From Lysobacter capsici (lineage in GTDB: Bacteria > Pseudomonadota > Gammaproteobacteria > Xanthomonadales > Xanthomonadaceae): a stretch of 64,000 nucleotides of DNA. Numbering within the stretch: position 1 is the stretch's first letter; each line of letters opens with the position of its first letter. A program made the translations under genes and the position numbers. The notes below the pieces were generated by a model. That model worked only from the letters and a program-made list of their open reading frames with translations. It was not told where the DNA came from and did no database searches. Positions 41,025 through 49,425 of the stretch are shown here, in pieces. The stretch is taken from positions 3,224,001-3,288,000 of the forward strand of contig NZ_CP076103.1 of NCBI RefSeq assembly GCF_018732085.1. The letters are read 5' to 3'.

Positions 41025-41885
41025 TCAGTGCTTGTGGCCGTCGCCCATCGCGGCCGACTCGGCGCCGCCGCCCGGAGCGCCCGGACCGCCGGCGTCGCCC
41101 TTGACGATGTCGAGCAGTTCCACGTCGAACACCAAGGTCGCGTTCGGGCCGATCGGGCCGCCCGGGGTGCCCTGCTCGCCGTAGCCGAGCTTGCTCGGGA
41201 TCCACAGCTTGAACTTGCTGCCGACCGGCATCAGCGCGATGCCTTCCTGCCAGCCCGGGACCACCGCGCCGAGCGGGAACACCGCCGGTTCGTTGCGATC
41301 GTAGGAGCTGTCAAAGGTCTTGCCGTCGAGCAAGGTGCCCTTGTAGTGCACGCGCACGGTGTCGCTGACCTTGGGCTTGACGCCCTTGCCTTCGGTGAGG
41401 ATCTGGTACTGCAGGCCCGACGCGGTGGTCACCACGCCCGGCTTCTTGCCGTTGGTGGCGAGGAACTTCTCACCGTCGGCCAGGTTGGACTTGGCCAGCG
41501 CGACCATCTTTTCCATCTGCTTGGTGCGGACCTTTTCCTGCAGGCGCTGACGGATCTGCTGGGCTTCCTCGTCGGTCAGCAGGGCCTTGTCGCCCTTGAT
41601 GTTGGCCTGCATGGCCTTCTGCAGCACGGCCAGGTCCAGATCGTCCTTGAGCAGTTCCAGCGAACGGCCCATGTCCATGCCGATCAGGTAGCTGTCTTGT
41701 TCCTTCTCGGTCTTCATGCCGCCGAGCACCTTGACCTCGCTCTTGCCGTCGGCGGTTTTCTCGCCGGGCTTGGCTTCGGCCGCCTTGTCGCCGGCCGGCT
41801 TGCCGGCCTTGTCGCAACCCGACGCGAACAGCGCCATCGAGGCGACCGCGAACGCGAGGGCGGTGTTACGCATGAAAGGCTTCAT
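41025..41885 (-). CDS. FKBP-type peptidyl-prolyl isomerase, lipoprotein
   Basis: 286 residues. ATG 41885 has an AGGAG site. The signal peptide ends in a lipobox (ALFASGC) with Cys24, so the protein is a membrane-anchored periplasmic chaperone of the FkpA/Mip type. An FKBP_N dimerisation domain (about 55-160, EQDSYLIGMDMGRSL) is followed by the FKBP_C catalytic domain (VSDTVRVHYKGTLLDGKTFDSSYDRNEPAVFPLGAVVPGWQEG) and a Gly/Ala-rich tail ending HKH. Its paralogue lies 139 bases upstream on the same strand. Confidence 0.93.
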   Translation of the reverse strand: MKPFMRNTALAFAVASMALFASGCDKAGKPAGDKAAEAKPGEKTADGKSEVKVLGGMKTEKEQDSYLIGMDMGRSLELLKDDLDLAVLQKAMQANIKGDKALLTDEEAQQIRQRLQEKVRTKQMEKMVALAKSNLADGEKFLATNGKKPGVVTTASGLQYQILTEGKGVKPKVSDTVRVHYKGTLLDGKTFDSSYDRNEPAVFPLGAVVPGWQEGIALMPVGSKFKLWIPSKLGYGEQGTPGGPIGPNATLVFDVELLDIVKGDAGGPGAPGGGAESAAMGDGHKH

Positions 41886-42024
41886 CAAACTGCACTCCTG
41901 AAAGACTGAATAACTCGAAGGTGGGAAACCGCGCCGGCTGCACACGTTGCCGGCCGGCAACTGAACGCTACGCGTCTGCGCGCGTCCGCCGCCGCTCCCG
42001 GCCGCGACCCGCGCAGCGGGGGGA

Positions 42025-42969
42025 TTACAGGATGTCGAGCAACTCGACTTCGAAGGTCAAGGTCGCATTCGGACCGATGCTCGGCGGCGCGCCGTTGGGG
42101 CCGTAGGCCAGTTCGGACGGAATCCAGAACTTGAACTTGCTGCCGACCGGCATCATCGCCAGGCCTTCCTGCCAGCCCTGGATCACGCCGTTGACCGGGA
42201 ATTCGGCCGGCTGGCCGCGATCGTAGGAGCTGTCGAAGGTCTTGCCGTCGAGCAAGGTGCCCTTGTAGTTCACGCTGACCTTGTCGGTCGGCTTCGGGCG
42301 CTCGCCCGAGCCCTGACGCAGGATCATGTACTGCAGGCCCGAGCCGGTCACGAACACGCCCTTGACCTTCTTGTTCTCCTCCAGGAACGCCTTGCCGTCC
42401 TTGAGGTTCTTCTCGCCGGCCGCGGCCGCTTCGGTCTTGGCCTTGGCCTGCATGCGCTCGCTGAAATTGGTCAGCAAGGTGCGCGCCTCGCCCTCGGCCA
42501 GCAGCGGCTTGCCGCCGCCCAGCGAGGTGCGCACGGCCTGCACCAGCACCGGCACTTCGATTTCGGATTTGATCTGCTGCAGGGCCGGGCCGACCATGAA
42601 GGTGCCGATCAGCAGGCCGACCTTGCCCTTGTCCACCGCCGGCGGCTGCGAGCCCGGCGCGGCGCCCGCGGCCGGCTTGCCGTCGCGCGCGGCGATGCGC
42701 GCGCGCAGGGCGGTGTCGACGGTGCGCGCTTCGTCCTGGGTGATCAGCGGCTTGCCGCCGTCGAAGACGTTCTTGACCGCGCGTTCGAACGCGGCGGTGT
42801 CCAGGTCCGGGCCGACCGGCTTGAGCGAAGACGCCACGTCCAGGCCGATGGCGTAGCTGATTTTTTCACGATCGTTGGCGAGCACGGACTTGTCCTGGGC
42901 AGAGGCGGCGCCGCTCACGAGCGCTGCAGTAGTGATCAACACGGCTGCGCCGCGCACGAAAGCCTTCAT
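42025..42969 (-). CDS. FKBP-type isomerase with duplicated N-terminal domain
   Basis: 314 residues. ATG 42969 begins a cleavable signal peptide (MKAFVRGAAVLITTAALVSGAASA). Two FKBP_N-like segments follow: about 33-95 (REKISYAIGLDVASSLKPVG...ITQDEARTVDTALRARIAARD) and about 113-200 (KVGLLIGTFMVGPALQQIKSE...LAEGEARTLLTNFSERMQAKAK). An FKBP_C domain (KVSVNYKGTLLDGKTFDSSYDRGQPAEFPVNGVIQGWQEG) ends the protein. The periplasmic folding role is as for FkpA. The internal duplication could let one chain mimic the FkpA dimer arm. Confidence 0.9.
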   Translation of the reverse strand: MKAFVRGAAVLITTAALVSGAASAQDKSVLANDREKISYAIGLDVASSLKPVGPDLDTAAFERAVKNVFDGGKPLITQDEARTVDTALRARIAARDGKPAAGAAPGSQPPAVDKGKVGLLIGTFMVGPALQQIKSEIEVPVLVQAVRTSLGGGKPLLAEGEARTLLTNFSERMQAKAKTEAAAAGEKNLKDGKAFLEENKKVKGVFVTGSGLQYMILRQGSGERPKPTDKVSVNYKGTLLDGKTFDSSYDRGQPAEFPVNGVIQGWQEGLAMMPVGSKFKFWIPSELAYGPNGAPPSIGPNATLTFEVELLDIL

Positions 42970-43228
42970 CGGGGTAGAGCTCCTTAAGTTGCAAATCTCT
43001 GAATGTTCCAGGGGCGAACCCGGAGCGATGGATCGATACGCCGCGCCCGGGCGCCAGCCCGGCATTGTCGCGGGCCGGCGCGATGCCGGCAATGTTCCAG
43101 TGTGACGGCGGACAAGCCGCTAAGTTCCTGGCGACGAAAGGCGCGGGCGTCGCGAAAACCCGACCGCGTGCGCAGATTCGCGCGCCTGCACGTGCTCGTG
43201 CCGGCGCGCGAGCGCGAATCCACGATGC

Positions 43229-43870
43229 TCAGGGCGACTTCTTCGCCGCCGCCGAAGTCGACGCCGAAGCCGCTCCGCCCTTCGCGCGCGGCGCGCCGAG
43301 CGCGCGCTCGATCGCCGCGACGATGCTGGGATCGTCCGGGGTGACCTTGCTGCCGTAGCTCGCGATCAACTTGCCGTCGCGGCCGATCAGGTACTTGTGG
43401 AAATTCCACTTCGGCGCCTCGCCGGCGGCCTTGGCCAGGTCCTTGTACAGCGGCGTGGCCTGATCGCCGATCACGTGCACCTTCTCGAACATCGGGAACT
43501 TGACCCCGTAGGTCAGGGTGCAGAACTCCTGGATCTGCTTTTCGTCCTCGAATTCCTGGGCGCGGAAATCGCCCGACGGGAAACCGAGCACGGCGAACCC
43601 CTTCGCCTTGTACTTGGACTGCAGGCCTTCCAGGGCCTCGAACTGCGGGGTGAAGCCGCACTTGCTGGCGGTGTTGACCACCAGCACCACGTCGCCGCCG
43701 TAGGCCTTGGCCAGGTCGACCGGCACCTTGCCGGCCAGCGGACGGAAGCTGCGATCGAGCAAGGCGCCGCCGGCCGCGGCGGCGGTGCCGGCGGTCAGGA
43801 CCAGGCACACCAGGACGGACAGGCCGGCGATACGGGCCGGGCGCGGGCGGGAAAGCGACGGGAAGGTCAT
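43229..43870 (-). CDS. Periplasmic glutathione-peroxidase family protein
   Basis: 213 residues with an N-terminal signal or anchor (about 14-33). The catalytic cysteine is Cys71 in NTASKCGFTPQ, and the Trp/Asn pair is present at 155/156 (PKWNFHKYLI). The middle motif, usually GFPCNQF, reads GFPSGDF (97-102), so the usual active-site Gln is Asp and the resolving-type Cys is Ser. The C-terminal Ala/Ser/Lys extension is unusual. The activity is likely a thiol peroxidase, possibly thioredoxin-dependent, outside the cytoplasm. It is divergent from the YtrA-like operon. Confidence 0.9.
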   Translation of the reverse strand: MTFPSLSRPRPARIAGLSVLVCLVLTAGTAAAAGGALLDRSFRPLAGKVPVDLAKAYGGDVVLVVNTASKCGFTPQFEALEGLQSKYKAKGFAVLGFPSGDFRAQEFEDEKQIQEFCTLTYGVKFPMFEKVHVIGDQATPLYKDLAKAAGEAPKWNFHKYLIGRDGKLIASYGSKVTPDDPSIVAAIERALGAPRAKGGAASASTSAAAKKSP

Positions 43871-43937
43871 CGGGCGGGCTCGGAGGGGGCGGAGGGACAG
43901 CGGGAGCCAAGTATGACTTCAGTTGGGTCAAGAGCGA

Positions 43938-43978
43938 TTGACATGGCGTGAGCTGGTGTTATAGTTGCATACAACACC
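43938..43978 (+). promoter_or_regulatory. YtrA-type promoter and operator (GGTG-N16-CACC)
   Basis: TTGACA (43938-43943), 16 bases, then TATAGT (43960-43965) form a near-consensus promoter. GGTG at 43955-43958 and CACC at 43975-43978 are separated by exactly 16 bases and cover the -10 element; the interior TTATAGTTGCATACAA is itself partly palindromic. This matches the motif reported for the Xanthomonas citri GntR protein YtrA. It precedes the operon that encodes the GntR protein here. Confidence 0.8.
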
Positions 43979-44005
43979 GGCCCACTAACGAGCAGGACGT
44001 TCAAG

Positions 44006-44500
44006 ATGAACCGCAAGCTCCACAACTCGATATCCGCCCTGATGGCCGCCGGCGGCGCCCTGGTGCTGGGCCTGGTGGTGATGATGCCGGTGCCGAATCC
44101 GGCGCTGGGCTCCCCGGCCGGCATGGCCGTACTCGCCGCCGACGCCCCGGCCACCCGCCCGCTGGAACTCGACCTGGGCGTGGTCAAGGCCCAGATCGGC
44201 TTCGACCGTGCCTTCGTCGAACGCGCCAAGGCGCGCTCCAGCGACGTCGCCCAGGTCGCCCGCCGCATCGAGGCGCGCGCCCAGCAACTCGAAAGCAGCA
44301 CCAGCGCGGCCGGGATCGCCGCCTTCGCCGGCGGCCTGGCCAGCGAAGTCGCCGACCTGAGCGCGATGGCCAACACCCTGGAACCCACCTCTGCCGCGGA
44401 GCCGGCAAGCAACGAAACCAAGCGCAAGGCCGGGACCGCCGCGCGTAGCAACCGACGGAATCTCGTGATGCCTTATTTCTCCTTCTTGTCGCGGGGCTGA
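44006..44500 (+). CDS. Small membrane or exported protein leading the YtrA-like operon
   Basis: 164 residues, not recognised. One hydrophobic N-terminal segment (about 9-30: ISALMAAGGALVLGLVVMMPV), then an Ala/Glu/Arg-rich predicted helical part (VKAQIGFDRAFVERAKARSSDVAQVARRIEARAQQLES) and a basic tail. It is the first gene after the GGTG-N16-CACC operator and ends 4 bases before the GntR gene, so it belongs to the same operon. Likely a periplasm-facing helical accessory protein. Confidence 0.75.
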   Translation: MNRKLHNSISALMAAGGALVLGLVVMMPVPNPALGSPAGMAVLAADAPATRPLELDLGVVKAQIGFDRAFVERAKARSSDVAQVARRIEARAQQLESSTSAAGIAAFAGGLASEVADLSAMANTLEPTSAAEPASNETKRKAGTAARSNRRNLVMPYFSFLSRG

Positions 44501-44504
44501 ACCC

Positions 44505-44897
44505 ATGACCGCAATCCAATGGAGCGACGGCGCTCCGATCTATCGCCAGCTCAAGGAACGCGTCGTCGCGATGATGCTCGACGGCGTGCTCAAGCCCGGC
44601 GATGCCCTGCCCTCCGTGCGGCAGGTCGCCGCGGAATATCAACTCAATCCCATCACTGTCTCGCGCGCCTACCAGGAGTTGGCCGACGAGGCGTTGGTCG
44701 AAAAACGCCGAGGACTGGGCATGTACGTGACCGAAGAAGCCACAAGGAAACTGCTCTTGAACGAGCGCGAACGCTTCCTGCGAGAGGAATGGCCGCTGGT
44801 CCTGGAGCGCATCGCGCGATTGGGCCTGCGCACCGAGGAACTGCTCGGCGGCGGCGCGAGCAACGGCAACGGTAACGACAAGGCGGACGCACCATGA
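44505..44897 (+). CDS. GntR-family regulator, YtrA subfamily
   Basis: 130 residues: an N-terminal winged helix (about 5-75: APIYRQLKERVVAMMLDGVLKPGDALPSVRQVAAEYQLNPITVSRAYQELADEALVEKRRGLGMYV) and the very short helical C-terminal domain that defines the YtrA subfamily (about 76-130), with no ligand-binding domain. It overlaps the ABC ATPase start by 4 bases (ATGA). It is expected to bind the GGTG-N16-CACC site at 43955-43978 and repress its own operon. Confidence 0.93.
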   Translation: MTAIQWSDGAPIYRQLKERVVAMMLDGVLKPGDALPSVRQVAAEYQLNPITVSRAYQELADEALVEKRRGLGMYVTEEATRKLLLNERERFLREEWPLVLERIARLGLRTEELLGGGASNGNGNDKADAP

Positions 44898-45778
44898 CCA
44901 ATGCCATCCACATCGATCCGGGCCACATCATTACCGCGCGCGGCCTGCGCAAGGTGTATCGCAACAAGCTCGCGCTCGACGACACCAGCTTCGACATCCC
45001 GGCCGGCCGCATCGTCGGCCTGATCGGCCCCAACGGCGCCGGCAAGACCACCGCGCTCAAGGCGGTGCTGGGGCTGATCGCGTTCGACGGCGAACTGTCG
45101 GTGCTCGGCCGCGATCCGCGCACCCAGCGCGACGAACTGATGCGCGACGTGTGCTTCATCGCCGACGTCGCGGTGCTGCCGCGCTGGCTGCGGGTGCGCG
45201 AGGCGATCGACTTCGTCGCCGGCGTGCATCCGCGCTTCGACCGCGCCAAGTGCGAGCGCTTCCTGCACGGCACCCAGCTCAAGCCGGACCTGCGCGTTCG
45301 CGAAATGTCCAAGGGCATGATCGTGCAACTGCACCTGGCGCTGGTGATGGCGATCGACGCGCGCCTGCTGGTGCTCGACGAACCGACCCTGGGCCTGGAC
45401 ATCCTGTACCGCAAGCAGTTCTACCAGCGCCTGCTGGAAGACTACTTCGACGAGAACAAGACCATCATCATCACCACCCACCAGGTCGAGGAGATCGAAC
45501 ACATCCTCACCGACGTGATGTTCATCCGCGACGGCAAGATCGTGCTCGATTGCCCGATGGAACAGCTCAGCGACCGCTTCGTCGAAGTGCTGGTCGATCG
45601 CGACAAGGCCGACCACGCGAAGATCCTCGGCCCGCTCGACGAACGCGCCCTGCCCTTCGGCAAGACCGTGATGCTGTTCGACGGCGTGCCGGCCGCGCAA
45701 CTCAGCGGACTGGGCGAAACCCGCACGCCGGGCCTGGCCGACCTGTTCGTCGCCACCATGAAGGGGACCTACGCATGA
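44894..45778 (+). CDS. ABC transporter ATP-binding protein (YtrB-like)
   Basis: 294 residues. Walker A GPNGAGKTT (45-53), Walker B LLVLDEPTLGLD (about 155-166) and the H-loop TTHQVEEIEH are normal. The signature sequence is degenerate (REMSKGMIVQ in place of LSGGQ). A C-terminal extension of about 80 residues follows, as in exporters of the CcmA/YtrB group. Both ends overlap neighbours by four bases (ATGA), indicating tight coupling with GntR and the permease. Likely part of an envelope-stress or peptide exporter; substrate unknown. Confidence 0.92.
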   Translation: MTNAIHIDPGHIITARGLRKVYRNKLALDDTSFDIPAGRIVGLIGPNGAGKTTALKAVLGLIAFDGELSVLGRDPRTQRDELMRDVCFIADVAVLPRWLRVREAIDFVAGVHPRFDRAKCERFLHGTQLKPDLRVREMSKGMIVQLHLALVMAIDARLLVLDEPTLGLDILYRKQFYQRLLEDYFDENKTIIITTHQVEEIEHILTDVMFIRDGKIVLDCPMEQLSDRFVEVLVDRDKADHAKILGPLDERALPFGKTVMLFDGVPAAQLSGLGETRTPGLADLFVATMKGTYA

Positions 45779-46821
45779 ATGCCACCCACGACGACCTCCA
45801 GGCGCCTCCCGCGGCGCGCCCGATGACCACGATCACGCCGATGCAGACCTTCAAGATGCTGCTCCGGCGCGAATACTGGGAGCACCGCGGCGGCTTCGTA
45901 TGGGGCCCGCTGATTGCCGGCGCGATCGCGATCGTGCTGGCGCTCATCACCGCGATCGGCCTGTCCGCGGCGTTCCACTACTACCTCGGCAAGGGCGACG
46001 CCCACGGCGTCAACCTGGACTTCTCCAGCAAGGCCGACTCGGCCGGCCAGATCGGCGACCTCGCCCTGAGCGGCGGCCTGGCGATGGTGTTCATGGTGTT
46101 CGTGTTCGTGGTGTTCTTCTACGCCCTGGGCTCGATCTACGACGAACGCAAGGACCGCAGCATCCTGTTCTGGAAATCGCTGCCGATTTCCGACACCCAG
46201 GCGGTGCTGTCCAAGCTGTTGTGGGCGCTGGTGCTGGCGCCGGTGCTGGCCGCCGCGATCGGTCTGCTGGTCGGACTGGTGCTGTGGGTGCTGGCCTGGT
46301 TGACGGCGGTGGCCAACGGCGTCGACGGCGCCTCGGCGATCTTCGTGCAGGCGCATCCGCTGCGGGTGGTCGCGCAGGTCCTGCTGTCGCTGCCGGTGTA
46401 CGCACTGTGGGCGCTGCCGACCGTCGGCTGGCTGATGTTGTGTTCGGCCTGGGCGCGCAGCGTGCCGTTCATCTGGGCGGTGGTGATTCCGCTGCTGGCC
46501 TGCGTGTTCATCGGCCTGGTCAACGTGTTCCTGGCGATCATCGCCCCCGACACCGGGTTCCCGGCGCTGCGACTGGCCTACATCGTCGGTTACCGCGGCC
46601 TGCTGAGCGTGGTCCCCGGCAGCTGGATGCTGAGTCCGCAGATCGCCAGCGACGCCCAGCGCGCCGCCGTCGACGGGCCGCAGGCGCTGACCCAGTCGTC
46701 GATCGACTTCACCACCAACCTGCACGCCCTCACCACCATCGACCTGTGGGTCGGCGCGGCGATCGGCGCGGCGATGGTCTACGGCGCGATCCGCCTGCGC
46801 CGCTGGCGCGACGAAGGCTGA
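45775..46821 (+). CDS. ABC transporter permease of the YtrA-like operon
   Basis: 348 residues with about six membrane helices; the N-terminus MLLRREYWEHRGGFVWGPLIAGAIAIVLALITAIG and the SIYDERKDRSILFWKSLPISDTQAVLSKL loop are typical of ABC-2-type permeases in these operons. A large periplasmic loop lies between helices 1 and 2. The start overlaps the ATPase stop (ATGA) and is preceded by AAGGGG. The protein forms the membrane half of the exporter. Confidence 0.9.
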   Translation: MNATHDDLQAPPAARPMTTITPMQTFKMLLRREYWEHRGGFVWGPLIAGAIAIVLALITAIGLSAAFHYYLGKGDAHGVNLDFSSKADSAGQIGDLALSGGLAMVFMVFVFVVFFYALGSIYDERKDRSILFWKSLPISDTQAVLSKLLWALVLAPVLAAAIGLLVGLVLWVLAWLTAVANGVDGASAIFVQAHPLRVVAQVLLSLPVYALWALPTVGWLMLCSAWARSVPFIWAVVIPLLACVFIGLVNVFLAIIAPDTGFPALRLAYIVGYRGLLSVVPGSWMLSPQIASDAQRAAVDGPQALTQSSIDFTTNLHALTTIDLWVGAAIGAAMVYGAIRLRRWRDEG

Positions 46822-46833
46822 TCCGCATCGTCC

Positions 46834-46861
46834 ACCCGCCGCTCTCGCACGAGCGGCGGGT
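46834..46861 (+). terminator. Hairpin after the ABC permease gene
   Basis: ACCCGCCGCTC / GAGCGGCGGGT, an 11-bp perfect stem with a TCGCAC loop, 12 bases after the stop. No T-run follows, so it may attenuate expression of the downstream exported-protein genes and not end transcription fully. Confidence 0.6.
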
Positions 46862-46926
46862 CGCAGATTGCAACCATCGCCGTCCGGCCCGCATCAAGAC
46901 CTCGACCCTCTCATTCGGAGCACACG

Positions 46927-47700
46927 ATGCGACACGCCCTTCTTCTGCCGGCCACTCTTCTGCTCGCCGCGGCCGTGCTGCCGCTCGCCGCCCAGGCCGG
47001 TGAACGCTGCGAACATTCGCAGCCGCGCAACCTGCAACTGGATCTGGCCGGCGTCAAAGCGGTGGTGTTCGAAATCGGCTCGGACGATCTGAGCGTCACC
47101 GGCGCGCCCGGCGCCCGCGCCGCGGTGACCGGCCGGGCTTGCGCTTCGGACGCCTCCGACCTGGCCGGCATGACCCTGACCCAGCAACGCGTCGGCGACA
47201 AACTGGTGGTCCGCGCCGAACACCGTTACGGCATCAACTTCGGTTTCAACGGCTATCGCTACATGAAGCTGCAGGCCAGCGTGCCCGACAGCATCATGGT
47301 CCAGCTCAAGCTCGGTTCGGGCGACGCCAAGATCGACAACGTGGCCGGGCTGAGCATCGACCTGGGCTCGGGCGATGTCGAAGCGCGCAACGTGCGCGGC
47401 GTCGCCACCGCCGACATCGGTTCGGGCGATGTCGAGCTCGAACGCATCGGCTCGCTGCAGGTGATCTCGGTCGGATCGGGCGATCTCAAGGCCAAGCACA
47501 TCGGCGGCGACGCCAAGCTCGGTTCGATCGGTTCGGGCGATGTCGAACTGGGCCAGGTCGGCGGCTCGGTCGAGCTCGACCGTCTGGGTTCGGGCGATCT
47601 GGTCGTCGACGACGTGCGCGGCGATCTGACCGTGCGCAAGGTCGGCAGCGGCTCGGTCAACCACCACGGCGTGAGCGGCCGCGTCGACGTGGACAAGTAA
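46927..47700 (+). CDS. Exported GSGD-repeat protein (DUF2807/DUF4097-like)
   Basis: 257 residues with a signal peptide (about 1-24, ending AAQAG). The mature part is a ladder of 17- to 20-residue beta turns, each containing GSGDV or GSGDL: LGSGDAKIDN, LGSGDVEARN, IGSGDVELER, VGSGDLKAKH, IGSGDVELGQ, LGSGDLVVDD, VGSGSVNHHG. This is the head/GIN-type repeat of DUF2807-like proteins, expected to form a solenoid. It lies 105 bases after the YtrA-operon permease and is probably a cell-envelope partner of it. One Cys pair near the N-terminus. Confidence 0.85.
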   Translation: MRHALLLPATLLLAAAVLPLAAQAGERCEHSQPRNLQLDLAGVKAVVFEIGSDDLSVTGAPGARAAVTGRACASDASDLAGMTLTQQRVGDKLVVRAEHRYGINFGFNGYRYMKLQASVPDSIMVQLKLGSGDAKIDNVAGLSIDLGSGDVEARNVRGVATADIGSGDVELERIGSLQVISVGSGDLKAKHIGGDAKLGSIGSGDVELGQVGGSVELDRLGSGDLVVDDVRGDLTVRKVGSGSVNHHGVSGRVDVDK

Positions 47701-47775
47701 AGACATCGACATGACTTTGCGCGCGGTGTCGTGCCGCGCGCTTTCTTCCTCCGCACCACCTCTCGGAATTCCGCC

Positions 47776-48327
47776 ATGAAGGCCATGAACGCTTCGATGT
47801 CGCTGCTGTTGCCGGGCCTGCTCGCCGTGGCGCTCGCCACCGGTTGTTCGCCGGCGCCGACCGCGCCGGCCGACGTGAAAGGCTCGCCGCTGGGCTTTCT
47901 CAAGATCGACGACCAGCGCGTGCAATTGCGCAACGGCAACAAGGTGGCGCAGATCGCCGCCGATGGCGCGCTCAGCATCGACGGCCGCGCGGTCGCCCTG
48001 ACCGCCCCGCAGCAGGCGCTGAGCAAGAGCTACTACACCCATGCGACGGCGATCGGTACCGAAGGCGCGGCGATGGGCAAGGCCGGCGCACAGTTGGCCG
48101 GCAAGGCCGTCAGCGGCGCGATCGAAGCCGCGTTCAAGGGCGGTGATCCCGATCAGGTCGGCAAGGACGTCGACGCCCAGACCGCGGAGCTGGAGAAGAA
48201 GGCCCAGGCCATGTGCATGCATGTCGTCGAGCTGCACAGCACACAACAGGCCCTCGCCGCCAGTCTGCCGGCGTTCCAGCCGTTCGCGCGTCTGGACGCG
48301 ACCGATTCGTCGGATTGCCAGAAGTAA
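47776..48327 (+). CDS. Probable lipoprotein (YggN/DUF2884-like)
   Basis: 183 residues from ATG 47776. The signal sequence ends in the lipobox LATGC with Cys24 and continues SPAPTAPAD. The mature domain, with KIDDQRVQLRNGNKVAQIAADGALSIDGRAVALTAPQQALSKSYY and AMCMHVVELHSTQQAL, fits the YggN/DUF2884 pattern of repeating short strands. It follows the GSGD-repeat gene by 75 bases and may belong to the same envelope operon. The family call is moderate. Confidence 0.7.
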   Translation: MKAMNASMSLLLPGLLAVALATGCSPAPTAPADVKGSPLGFLKIDDQRVQLRNGNKVAQIAADGALSIDGRAVALTAPQQALSKSYYTHATAIGTEGAAMGKAGAQLAGKAVSGAIEAAFKGGDPDQVGKDVDAQTAELEKKAQAMCMHVVELHSTQQALAASLPAFQPFARLDATDSSDCQK

Positions 48328-48418
48328 TAGCGAACCCGCACGAACCCGCGCTCCTTGCGGCGATCGCGGCCGACCCGAATACTGCACGCCATTCGGGGTG
48401 GACAAGGATCGATCGGCG

Positions 48419-49327
48419 ATGGCGCGACATCAGGGACGGCTGCTGCCGCCGGTGGAATATTGGTACGAGGATCAACCGCGCGGTGACGCACCGCCGCGCG
48501 ACGCGCTCTCGGCCAACGGCAATCTCAGGCACATCGACGCGAATTATCTGGAACTCTCTCGCACCGAAACCCTGGTCAGAGGTGTAGGGATTCTGGGCGG
48601 TTGTTTTGCCCTGTCCTTTTTTACGTATGGCCTGTTTCCCGGCTCGTGGAACGCATGGACCGTGTGGGACATCGCGCTGTCGATCGCTTCGCTCGGTCTG
48701 GTCGCGCTTGCGGTGTTCTGCGTTCGCCTCGACATCACCGTGCCTTCCGACACGCCGGTGCGCTTCAATCGCGCCCGCGGCAAGATCTACGCTTACGAAT
48801 ACGCCTGGAAGGCCAATCCCTTCGTGCGCTGGCCGCACAGCATCAAGGTGTTCGACTGGGCCGACACCCACGCCGAAATCACCCGCCAGGCCGGCAAGAG
48901 CGTGCGTTATGCGCTGTTTCTCAGTCACTGCAAGCCAGGCACGCTGGAAGTGGTCGACCGCATCCAACTGGGCGGCCAGACGATCGACGAAGCCGACATG
49001 AGGCGCCTGTGGGATTACTGCCGTGCGTATATGGAGCACGGCCCGGCGAACCTGCCTGCGCAGACGCCGCGGCTGGACGACGTCAATTTCCGTCGCAGCT
49101 TTTTCTTCTTCATGCCTTTCATCGACCCGAGCGCGGAAGGCGCCGCCTATCGCCAGCGCATGCACGTCATCGAATGGCTCGCCAGCCTTGCGTTCATGCT
49201 GCCGATGTTCTGGTTGCTGCTGCCGCTTGGCCTGATGCGCTACCTCGCCCTGCGCCTGGCGCCCAGGCCGCGGTGGCCGGCGGAACTGGACGCGCAATCG
49301 CGCGGCGCGCCGTTGGCGGCCGCATAA
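48419..49327 (+). CDS. Membrane protein, DUF6708-like
   Basis: 302 residues from ATG 48419; the frame is open further upstream without homology. Two hydrophobic hairpins (about 52-75 and 80-103) and one near the C-terminus (about 262-285) frame a soluble domain with FNRARGKIYAYEYAWKANPFVRWPHSIKVFDWADTHAEITRQ, WDYCRAYMEHGPANLP and RRSFFFFMPFIDP. This resembles DUF6708 proteins found near type VI secretion effectors. No effector, VgrG or immunity gene is adjacent here, so it is an orphan copy if the family is right. Confidence 0.55.
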   Translation: MARHQGRLLPPVEYWYEDQPRGDAPPRDALSANGNLRHIDANYLELSRTETLVRGVGILGGCFALSFFTYGLFPGSWNAWTVWDIALSIASLGLVALAVFCVRLDITVPSDTPVRFNRARGKIYAYEYAWKANPFVRWPHSIKVFDWADTHAEITRQAGKSVRYALFLSHCKPGTLEVVDRIQLGGQTIDEADMRRLWDYCRAYMEHGPANLPAQTPRLDDVNFRRSFFFFMPFIDPSAEGAAYRQRMHVIEWLASLAFMLPMFWLLLPLGLMRYLALRLAPRPRWPAELDAQSRGAPLAAA

Positions 49328-49425
49328 CGGTTTGTCTTCCGCGTTGCCTTACGCGCGCCGGACAGGCGTGCGCCGCCGCGACACCGCGATCCCTCCGGAT
49401 CGCGGCGCAGGCTGGCCGCCGCGGC

